Assembly: GCA_900550795.1 (NCBI GenBank)
Contig: URTN01000056.1
Location: forward strand, 1 to 5,865
DNA length: 5,865 nt
Reading direction: 5' to 3'
Origin: an uncultured Mollicutes bacterium
Lineage (GTDB): Bacteria; Bacillota_I; Bacilli_A; RFN20; CAG-826
Position numbers and translations under genes: made by a program. The notes below the pieces were generated by a model. It worked only from the letters and a program-made list of their open reading frames with translations. It was not told the DNA's origin and did no database searches. Each line of letters opens with the position of its first letter. Position 1 is the stretch's first letter. Below are positions 1 to 5,100 of the stretch, piece by piece.

Positions 1-1
1 T

Positions 2-2953
2 AAGGATAACATCGATTATTCTAAAATAACCAATAAGACATATTATTCTTCTAAAGTTGACATAAAGAATTATTTTGAATGTCTATTAGATTATAAAAAT
101 GATGAAGATATCTTATTCAATAGATATTCTTCTTCTAGTTTATCTATTGATGAATCTTCTTTATTAGGAATGTTATCTTCTTTATCCTCTTTATCTTTCT
201 TTGCTAGAAATAAAAGAAGAAAACAAATAAAGAAGGCTATACGTCCATTTATTAAAGATAAGAAAGATTGTAGAAACGATGAATCTATATCTAATTTCCT
301 TAATTTAATAAAGATAGTTAAGCAAAAGAAAGAAAAGATGACGACATTTAATGGTTATTCTTCTTTTATCTATTCTTATTTAATCAATAAAAATAAAGCA
401 GAAGTAGAAGCTGAATATAAGAAAGTAAAGAATACCCTGGATATGCTAGATTTGCTTAATAACATGCAATCTAGTTCCAAATTGGATATTAAGCCAATCG
501 AAAGTTATTTTGTCTCTGTTTCATCTAATCCTGAATATCTATTTGAGAATAAAGTCACTTCATTCCTAGATAATCTAGCTAGGTTAAAGAAAGAGAATGA
601 AAGATTAAAGACTACATTGGGCTTTGATGTATTTAATCTAAATGATAATGACATTTATTATGAGACATCTATAAGCCTATTAAATAAGGCAAAAGAAGAT
701 ATCCAACATCTAGGTGAATGGATTAAGTTACTTAATTATATTGATGAAGCTTCATCTATTTTACCTAATCCAGTTATATCTTCTTATCTAAATGGCAAAT
801 TAGATGAATTAGAACTAGAACCTGCCTTTAAATGTGTCCTTTTCTATTCGATTATGGTCTCTTCTTTATTTGAAAAGGATTTACTTAATCTAAATTCGCT
901 TGAAGTAGAAGATAAGATTAATAAATATAAAAAGGCGATTGATGAATATAGATTACTTTCAGTCAAGGAAACTGCATTTGAGATAACAAAAGAATTCCCT
1001 CTAGATAATGTCCATTATGCGACTAGTTCATCTAATTACCAATTTAGAAAGGTTTTGGCAACTTCAGGTAGGGGTAAATCACTTAGGAACATATTTGATA
1101 CATATGGGGAATTAATATTTAAATATACCCCATGTTTCTTAATGTCCCCAATGTCAGTCGCTCAATATATTGATCCAAGCAAGCATCATTTTGATTTAGT
1201 TATATTTGACGAGGCTAGCCAAATACCGACTTCAGAGGCGATTGGGGCGATTGCTAGAGGCGATTCCACGATTATTGCAGGGGATAAGCAACAGATGCCT
1301 CCGACTAATTTCTTTAATGCGACTATATCGTCTTCAATTTCAAATGAAGATAATATCAATTACGATGATCTTGAATCATTACTAGATGATGCGATTGCGC
1401 TTGATTTACCTAGACATAGGCTTACTTATCATTATAGGTCTCATCATGAATCTTTAATCGCTTTCTCTAATAATAAATTCTATGATAATTCATTAGCAAC
1501 TTTCCCATCCCCATATAACCAAGTATCCGCGGTTAAATTTAGATATGTCGGGGGTGATTATCTAATGGGCAGGGGCATTAATAAAGAAGAAGCTAAGGCT
1601 ATTGTCAAGGAAGTAATATCTAGATGTAAGGATAAAGAATTATCTAAACGTTCTATAGGTATAGTTACATTCAATAAGAAGCAGATGGATCTTATTAATG
1701 ATTTGCTTGATGAAGCTTTCTCTAAGGATAATTCGCTTAATAAATATCCAGGCGGAGAAGAAATATTTGTCAAGAATTTAGAGAATGTCCAAGGGGATGA
1801 AAGAGACTGCATATTGTTCTCTATTTGTTTTGGACCAAATAAAAAGAACAAGACCATGTCTATTAATTTTGGCCCACTAAGTAGGGAAAAGGGTGAAAGA
1901 AGACTTAATGTAGCCGTATCTAGGGCAAAAGAAGAGATGATTGTATTCTCTTCTTGTAGAAGTAGCGATATTAGAAGCGGGGTATCTAAAAACGAGGGGG
2001 CCGAATATCTAAAGCAATTCCTTTTATATGCCGAGAATGGTCCAACTAGCCTTACTAATGATTTTAGATGGGCAAAGAAACCGATTAAATTTAATTTTGC
2101 CTCTTCATTATCAGCTCATCTAACTAGACTTGGCTATAAAGTTGATTTAGATATCGGGACTAGTTCATTTAAAGTTGATATAGCAATAAAAGATCCATTA
2201 GATAATTCTAAATATGCATTAGGAATATTAACTGATGATGATACCTATGTTTCTTCTCCTACCTGTAATGATAGGAATGTAGTGGGACCTAATATGCTAG
2301 ATGCATTGCACTGGAAGACTTTAAGGGTATTCTCTAGCGAATATATAGATCATCCAGATGTAGTTATCGATAATATTATCAAGACATTAAGCTCACCAAG
2401 CTCTAAATCCAACAAGAAAGAGAAGCAAGAGATTATATTTGATAAGGCGACTTTATCTAATCCTTACCCACATAAGGTCAATTATCCTGAATTAAATTAT
2501 CCTCTTATTGGGGATAAACCTTCTTTAAAGACTGTGCTACCTTCAATATTATCTTTAGAATCTCCTATTTCAGATGAATTATTAAAAAGAAGGATAAGGG
2601 CCATATATGGGGTTGGTAGGATTACTAACAAGAAATACCAAATCATATTGAATGAACTTAGGTCCATTGGGGCGACTGATATAGTATTCAATTCCTATAC
2701 ATATTGGTATTCTTCCTCTTTGCTCCCATCATCTATCACCTCTTATAGGGTTAATGGGGATAGATCGATGGTAGATATCCCTTATGAAGAGATTAAGTTA
2801 TGTGTTGAAGATATAGTGGCTTTGCAAGGGGATATCACTATCGATGATCTATGCAAGGAAGTATTACATCTATTTGGCTATGAAGCTTTGACTGAAAGAA
2901 GCGCTAGACACATATATGAATCCATTAAGAAAATGGGTTTAAAGATTAATTAA
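2..2953 (+). CDS. Large SF1 helicase with MTES_1575/Vsr-like nuclease and DUF3320-like C-terminus (5' truncated)
   Basis: The frame is open from position 2, so this is the 3' part of a longer gene. The ATG at 170 is internal and has no ribosome binding site; 983 residues are visible. The first ~340 are lysine-rich, partly coiled-coil-like sequence. Then come SF1 helicase motifs: MSPMSVAQY before DEAS (motif II, 1208-1219), GDKQQMPP (III, 1280-1303), YRS (IV, 1433-1441), VQGDERD (V, 1787-1807) and NVAVSRAK (VI, 1907-1930). Walker A and probably a DUF4011 domain lie upstream. About 2093-2400 resembles the restriction-endonuclease-like MTES_1575 (Vsr-type) domain, with KVDIAI and GILTDDDTY, where relatives usually have GIExDG. 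The C-terminus (about 2560-2950) resembles DUF3320, with R..R and IPYEEI. The expected role is ATP-driven DNA translocation coupled to nucleic-acid cleavage. Such proteins are often suspected of a defence role, but that is inference and no partner gene is visible. Family assignment is from memory of motifs. Confidence 0.88.
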   Translation, partial: KDNIDYSKITNKTYYSSKVDIKNYFECLLDYKNDEDILFNRYSSSSLSIDESSLLGMLSSLSSLSFFARNKRRKQIKKAIRPFIKDKKDCRNDESISNFLNLIKIVKQKKEKMTTFNGYSSFIYSYLINKNKAEVEAEYKKVKNTLDMLDLLNNMQSSSKLDIKPIESYFVSVSSNPEYLFENKVTSFLDNLARLKKENERLKTTLGFDVFNLNDNDIYYETSISLLNKAKEDIQHLGEWIKLLNYIDEASSILPNPVISSYLNGKLDELELEPAFKCVLFYSIMVSSLFEKDLLNLNSLEVEDKINKYKKAIDEYRLLSVKETAFEITKEFPLDNVHYATSSSNYQFRKVLATSGRGKSLRNIFDTYGELIFKYTPCFLMSPMSVAQYIDPSKHHFDLVIFDEASQIPTSEAIGAIARGDSTIIAGDKQQMPPTNFFNATISSSISNEDNINYDDLESLLDDAIALDLPRHRLTYHYRSHHESLIAFSNNKFYDNSLATFPSPYNQVSAVKFRYVGGDYLMGRGINKEEAKAIVKEVISRCKDKELSKRSIGIVTFNKKQMDLINDLLDEAFSKDNSLNKYPGGEEIFVKNLENVQGDERDCILFSICFGPNKKNKTMSINFGPLSREKGERRLNVAVSRAKEEMIVFSSCRSSDIRSGVSKNEGAEYLKQFLLYAENGPTSLTNDFRWAKKPIKFNFASSLSAHLTRLGYKVDLDIGTSSFKVDIAIKDPLDNSKYALGILTDDDTYVSSPTCNDRNVVGPNMLDALHWKTLRVFSSEYIDHPDVVIDNIIKTLSSPSSKSNKKEKQEIIFDKATLSNPYPHKVNYPELNYPLIGDKPSLKTVLPSILSLESPISDELLKRRIRAIYGVGRITNKKYQIILNELRSIGATDIVFNSYTYWYSSSLLPSSITSYRVNGDRSMVDIPYEEIKLCVEDIVALQGDITIDDLCKEVLHLFGYEALTERSARHIYESIKKMGLKIN

Positions 2954-2967
2954 TCATCTGTTACATA

Positions 2968-3010
2968 TAAAGAACTTCCCTGATGCATGTTCAGGGATTT
3001 TCTTTATTTA
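2968..3010 (+). terminator. Rho-independent terminator of the helicase gene
   Basis: It begins 15 bases after the helicase stop. A perfect 7-bp stem, TCCCTGA (2977-2983) with TCAGGGA (2991-2997), closes a 7-base loop. A T-rich tail, TTTTCTTTATTT, follows. The A-rich run AAAGAA (2969-2974) can pair with TTCTTT (3000-3005) across a 2x2 mismatch, so the structure might also act in the reverse direction. Confidence 0.85.
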
Positions 3011-3011
3011 T

Positions 3012-3028
3012 GTTAGGTGTTACCTAAC
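3012..3028. repeat. Short perfect hairpin/palindrome after the terminator
   Basis: GTTAGGT (3012-3018) and ACCTAAC (3022-3028) are perfect complements around a 3-base centre (GTT). It lies immediately after the terminator and lacks a proper T-tract. It may be a backup terminator stem, an RNA 3'-end stabiliser or a protein-binding palindrome; the sequence does not decide. Confidence 0.45.
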
Positions 3029-3086
3029 TTATATTAATAAAAATGTTTAATGATATATCTAGAAGTAATCCGATACATAACATCAA

Positions 3087-3113
3087 GATGATAAGATAAA
3101 TGATAAGATAAAT
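3087..3113. repeat. Tandem repeat array A (2 x 12 bp)
   Basis: Two perfect copies of GATAAGATAAAT (3090-3101 and 3102-3113) are preceded by GAT. The whole 27-bp block recurs exactly at 3278-3304, where array B begins. The two arrays therefore share an origin, probably by duplication. Confidence 0.85.
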
Positions 3114-3242
3114 TTTCATTTCAAAGTGAATCTCGAGCAAATAAATACAACTAGATAAATGAAACATCAAAACAAGAAAAACAAGTGTTCATCGGCATAA
3201 TTTATTAATAATAATTGATTATCCAAGAAGGCAGGGGTGTAT

Positions 3243-3285
3243 TTATCATCCGGGATTCATCATCTAAGGTAACTCCGGATGATAA
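3243..3285. repeat. 11-bp perfect inverted repeat with 21-base spacer
   Basis: TTATCATCCGG (3243-3253) is the exact reverse complement of CCGGATGATAA (3275-3285), whose end runs into the first unit of array B. There is no T-tract on either strand, so it is not an ordinary intrinsic terminator. It could form a cruciform or RNA stem, or be a by-product of the repeats. Confidence 0.6.
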
Positions 3286-3340
3286 GATAAATGATAAGAT
3301 AAATGATAAGATAAATGAGTAGATAAATGATAAGATAAAT
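3281..3340. repeat. Tandem repeat array B (5 x 12 bp)
   Basis: Five head-to-tail 12-bp units occur: GATAAGATAAAT at 3281, 3293, 3305 and 3329, and a variant GAGTAGATAAAT at 3317 with two substitutions. The array ends 83 bases before the nucleosidase ATG. The regular spacing near one helical turn and the nearby promoter make it either a set of protein-binding iterons or a length-variable microsatellite-like locus. Neither role is proven. Confidence 0.9.
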
Positions 3341-3407
3341 CATCTTGGCTATCCTTAATCTCTTGCTTTATTTTGGGTTTATAAAAGTAGATTAATAGAT
3401 GCTTAGT

Positions 3408-3416
3408 TGCTATATT
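3408..3416 (+). promoter_or_regulatory. Extended -10 promoter of the nucleosidase gene
   Basis: TGCTATATT fits the extended -10 pattern TGnTATAnT, with TG at 3408-3409 and TATATT at 3411-3416. No good -35 box lies at the usual distance, as is common with extended -10 promoters. Transcription would start near 3423, almost exactly at the ATG at 3424, implying a leaderless or near-leaderless mRNA. Confidence 0.45.
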
Positions 3417-3423
3417 TATTTTC

Positions 3424-4095
3424 ATGAATATATTTTTTCTAGCTACAGACAAAGAAGCCTATTACATAAGAAGGGGCGCGAATGTAATTAATAAATATAA
3501 GTGCCCTGGATTTGATATTTTTGAATTAGAGAAGAATAAGAAACATATTGGCTTAGTTATTACTAATATTGGTAAAGTCCATGCCGGAGCTGCTTTAGTA
3601 GCTGCTATCAATATATTCGGTAGGAACAATAATTTCTTTAATGTAGGTACTTCTGGCAGCCTAGATAAAAATGTTGCAGATATATTAGGTATTGTTATAG
3701 GTACTAGCTTTGTCCAATATGACATTGATACAACTCCAATTGGAGATCCATTAGGCATGGTTAGTGGACCTAATATGGTTTATTTCCCATCTTCAAATAA
3801 ATTAAATAAATTAATCGAGAAGGGATGCAATAAATTAAATAAGCCATATTCCTATGGGATTATATCTACTGGGGATAAATTTATCGCTTCAAAAGAAGAT
3901 AAGGATTTTATCAAATCTAAATTCAATTCCCTTGTAATAGAAATGGAAGCTGCCGCTATAGCAGAGATGGCTCATGCCTATAAAGTCAATTTCTCTTCTT
4001 TTAAAGTCATTACCGATGTTAATGATGAAAGTGAATATTTTGCTAATTTCAAACCTGCAGTCAAGTTAGTAGGGGAATTAGTCTGGGCAATGTAG
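3424..4095 (+). CDS. mtnN: 5'-methylthioadenosine/S-adenosylhomocysteine nucleosidase (MTAN/Pfs)
   Basis: The 223-residue protein matches the usual length of MTA/SAH nucleosidase. This cytoplasmic enzyme splits adenine from methylthioadenosine, S-adenosylhomocysteine and 5'-deoxyadenosine in the SAM salvage and activated methyl cycle. The family landmarks are in order: general-acid Glu candidate E11 after LATDK, TNIGKVHAGAAL (47-58), VGTSGSL (74-80), YDIDTTPIG (99-107), STGDKF (148-153), the substrate-binding IEMEAAAIA (172-180; E173, M174, E175), and catalytic D198 in VITDVND. All expected catalytic residues are present, so it should be active. No Shine-Dalgarno sequence precedes ATG 3424; an extended -10 box sits directly upstream. 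It converges on a SAM methyltransferase gene with 31 bases between the stops, which fits removal of that enzyme's SAH product. A related purine nucleoside phosphorylase-fold enzyme is less likely, given the EME and late Asp motifs. Confidence 0.92.
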   Translation: MNIFFLATDKEAYYIRRGANVINKYKCPGFDIFELEKNKKHIGLVITNIGKVHAGAALVAAINIFGRNNNFFNVGTSGSLDKNVADILGIVIGTSFVQYDIDTTPIGDPLGMVSGPNMVYFPSSNKLNKLIEKGCNKLNKPYSYGIISTGDKFIASKEDKDFIKSKFNSLVIEMEAAAIAEMAHAYKVNFSSFKVITDVNDESEYFANFKPAVKLVGELVWAM

Positions 4096-4126
4096 TCTAT
4101 TAATACACATTTATTGTTTTTTAAAT

Positions 4127-4735
4127 CTATTTTTTGCAAATAACACAAAGCCAGTTTTTCCCGTTCATATCTATTTTTATATCGATAAAGCCGGCACTTT
4201 CTAAAGTTTTTCTGATTTGTTCGGAATTATATATTTTCATTCCATCTATAATCTTGGTCCAGTTTTCATCTTTAGGATTTTCTCCGTTAACTTCATTACA
4301 AATCATAAAAGTCCCGTTTGGTTTTAAAACTCTATGTACTTGCTTAAATGCTTCAAGAATATCAGGCCAAAAATATATTGTTTCAAATGCCGTTATTAAA
4401 TCAAAAAAGACCAATAAGACAGGAATAAAAAATGAACGTTGCGAAATCTTGCAAGCTAACGTTATGGATCTACCTTTTGGTAATGACGTTTTTGATTTAA
4501 TAACACTGATTTCTGAATAATCAATCCCAGTTACTTTGCCATAAGGAACTTTGTCTAATAATCTTTTTACATTTGCCCCGCCTCCGCAACCAATATCTAG
4601 GCATATAGAATTGTTTTTAATCCGTATGTGGGTAAACCCCCATTTAGCCATAGATGAATGTCCTATATTCATCATATTTACCATGATTTTTCCGCCTATT
4701 CCTTTTGGCTTACAAGTATTTTGAAAGAAAGACAT
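4127..4735 (-). CDS. Class I SAM-dependent methyltransferase with inverted internal segment
   Basis: The 202-residue frame is a Methyltransf_11/25-type Rossmann methyltransferase. N-terminal KPKGIGGKIM (9-18) precedes SAM-binding motif I LDIGCGGGAN (46-55) and post-I GIDYSE (70-75, D72). FDLITAFETIYFWPD (111-125), RVLKPNGTFMICNE (135-148) and the C-terminal WLCVICKK follow. The start is ATG 4735 because AAAGGAG (complement of 4744-4750) lies 8 bases upstream; a TTG at 4741 is only 2 bases from it. Residues 83-109 (TSLPKGRS... to ...FIPVLLV) do not fit the family. The expected segment, including NERCEILQANVMDLPF, is encoded on the opposite strand of the same 81 bases. The frame stays open either way. 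In this orientation strand 3-4 and SAM-contacting sequence are replaced, so it is probably inactive. The acceptor substrate is unknown. It has its own promoter and operator-like palindrome and converges with the SAH nucleosidase gene. Confidence 0.85.
   Translation of the reverse strand: MSFFQNTCKPKGIGGKIMVNMMNIGHSSMAKWGFTHIRIKNNSICLDIGCGGGANVKRLLDKVPYGKVTGIDYSEISVIKSKTSLPKGRSITLACKISQRSFFIPVLLVFFDLITAFETIYFWPDILEAFKQVHRVLKPNGTFMICNEVNGENPKDENWTKIIDGMKIYNSEQIRKTLESAGFIDIKIDMNGKNWLCVICKK
4392..4504. other. Putative invertible DNA segment inside the methyltransferase gene
   Basis: Perfect 16-bp inverted repeats, GTTATTAAATCAAAAA (4392-4407) and TTTTTGATTTAATAAC (4489-4504), flank 81 bp (4408-4488). 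In the gene the arms encode VIKSK on one side and FDLIT on the other. Read on the plus strand, the interior continues KSKKTNKTGIK, then NERCEILQANVMDLPF, GNDVFDLIT, exactly what the minus-strand protein lacks. Inverting between the arms restores the family sequence with no change in length or frame. No recombinase gene is visible in the window. The inversion itself is clear from the sequence; whether it is reversible in cells is inference. Confidence 0.85.
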
Positions 4736-4743
4736 GTACAATT

Positions 4744-4750
4744 CTCCTTT
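4744..4750 (-). promoter_or_regulatory. Ribosome binding site deciding the methyltransferase start
   Basis: The minus strand reads AAAGGAG, followed by 8 bases (AATTGTAC) and then ATG at 4735-4733. An in-frame TTG at 4741-4739 is only 2 bases from this site and is therefore unlikely to be the start. Confidence 0.85.
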
Positions 4751-4753
4751 AAT

Positions 4754-4771
4754 AGTTAATTATAATTAACT
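4754..4771. promoter_or_regulatory. 18-bp perfect palindrome, likely repressor operator
   Basis: AGTTAATTATAATTAACT is fully self-complementary. It starts 2 bases downstream of the minus-strand -10 box and covers the predicted transcription start near 4767, the classic place for a repressor to block initiation. AT-rich palindromes of this type are typical of MarR- or TetR-like regulators, but no regulator gene lies in the window, so the partner is unknown. Confidence 0.6.
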
Positions 4772-4773
4772 CT

Positions 4774-4801
4774 ATTATATCATGTTTTTGGCCATTACTA
4801 A
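4774..4801 (-). promoter_or_regulatory. Promoter of the methyltransferase gene
   Basis: On the minus strand TGATATAAT gives a consensus TATAAT -10 box (complement of 4774-4779) with an extended TGn. A weak -35 candidate, TTAGTA (complement of 4796-4801), is 16 bases upstream. The predicted start near 4767 gives a leader of about 32 bases containing the AAAGGAG site. Confidence 0.7.
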
Positions 4802-4804
4802 TAA

Positions 4805-4883
4805 TTTTATAAAAGACGATGATTACTAATCTAAAGAAATAGAAGCGGTGCCTTAAAATATGTTTAATCAACGAGTTATTAAT
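4805..4883 (-). pseudogene. Possible remnant of an ISL3-like transposase C-terminus
   Basis: Reading the minus strand from 4883 gives INNSLIKHIL, then RHRFYFFRLVIIVFYK. This resembles the end of ISL3-family transposases, where an NN.IK.IKR stretch is followed by RNFxxFRxRI. Stop codons lie just upstream in frame (TAG at 4886-4884), no start is present, and the matching stretch is only about 26 residues. If real it is a decayed fragment with no function. The match is from memory and could be chance in AT-rich DNA. Confidence 0.25.
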
Positions 4884-5029
4884 CTAACTAGTCTAGCTTG
4901 ATACTCGGTTTTGTGTTAGATGACAAAGTTATTGCAACAAAATAGGATGGTTTAACGAATTTCTGATTTTTTATGGTGCCCCTGTTGCAACGACTCTGTC
5001 AAGTAACAAATGCTCGTTTTTGTTTATCT

Positions 5030-5050
5030 ATCTAAAGTCTTTCTTTAGAT
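5030..5050. promoter_or_regulatory. Perfect 8-bp hairpin overlapping the gpmA -35 region
   Basis: ATCTAAAG (5030-5037) and CTTTAGAT (5043-5050) are exact complements around a 5-base loop TCTTT. The right arm contains the -35 candidate TTTAGA (5044-5049). No T-tract follows, so it is more likely a protein-binding site at the promoter than a terminator; it may also be incidental. Confidence 0.4.
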
Positions 5051-5072
5051 TAATAACTCTTTGATTTATAAT
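5044..5072 (+). promoter_or_regulatory. Promoter of gpmA
   Basis: A perfect TATAAT -10 box (5067-5072) lies 17 bases after a -35 candidate TTTAGA (5044-5049), which matches TTGACA at 4 of 6 positions. Transcription would begin near 5079, giving a leader of about 20 bases that contains the AAAGGA ribosome binding site (5086-5091), 9 bases before the ATG. Confidence 0.65.
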
Positions 5073-5100
5073 TCATCTTGTTTCGAAAGGATAAATTGAA

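Larger units (their letters stand above)
2954..3423. other. Intergenic region rich in repeats, no supported gene
   Basis: This 470-base gap separates the helicase from the nucleosidase. It holds the helicase terminator, a second short hairpin, two arrays of a 12-bp tandem unit, an 11-bp inverted repeat, and a promoter just before 3424. A 62-codon minus-strand frame (3264-3452) crosses array B, but it is mostly the repeat read as LSYH and has no ribosome binding site. I see no RNA gene that I can name; 3114-3240 shows nothing recognisable. Confidence 0.7.
4736..5100. other. Intergenic region between divergent methyltransferase and gpmA
   Basis: This 365-base gap lies between two divergently transcribed genes. 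It carries the minus-strand methyltransferase promoter, palindrome and ribosome binding site at its left end, and the gpmA hairpin, promoter and ribosome binding site at its right end. A possible transposase remnant lies at about 4805-4883. About 4884-5029 shows nothing I can identify; GGTGCC occurs twice (4848-4853 and 4976-4981), which may be chance. Confidence 0.6.

Noticed and set aside
170..172. ATG at 170 as the start of the helicase
   Set aside because: The frame is open back to position 2 with the same composition and no Shine-Dalgarno sequence precedes it. The helicase also needs a Walker A motif that is not visible downstream of it.
3211..3225. DnaA-box-like TTATCCAAG suggesting a replication origin beside the 12-bp repeats
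   Set aside because: There is only one imperfect box, and no replication gene lies nearby.
3243..3340. CRISPR array
   Set aside because: The 12-bp units are directly adjacent with no spacers and are too short for CRISPR repeats.
3264..3452. Minus-strand 62-codon frame with LSYH repeats
   Set aside because: The repeat peptide is only the translation of the 12-bp DNA array. The frame lacks a ribosome binding site and overlaps the start of the nucleosidase gene and its promoter.
4134..4520. Plus-strand 128-codon open frame across the methyltransferase
   Set aside because: It is antisense to the methyltransferase, has no ribosome binding site, and only its C-terminal third looks like a protein. 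That part is the inverted methyltransferase segment, not a separate gene.
4739..4741. TTG start two codons before the methyltransferase ATG
   Set aside because: It is only 2 bases from the AAAGGAG site, whereas the ATG at 4735 is at the ideal 8-base spacing.
4981..5012. Insertion-sequence end (TGTTGCAAC and GACTCTGTCAAGTAACAAA resemble IS6 and ISL3 termini)
   Set aside because: No partner inverted repeat, target duplication or transposase in the right orientation is present, so the resemblance alone is too weak.
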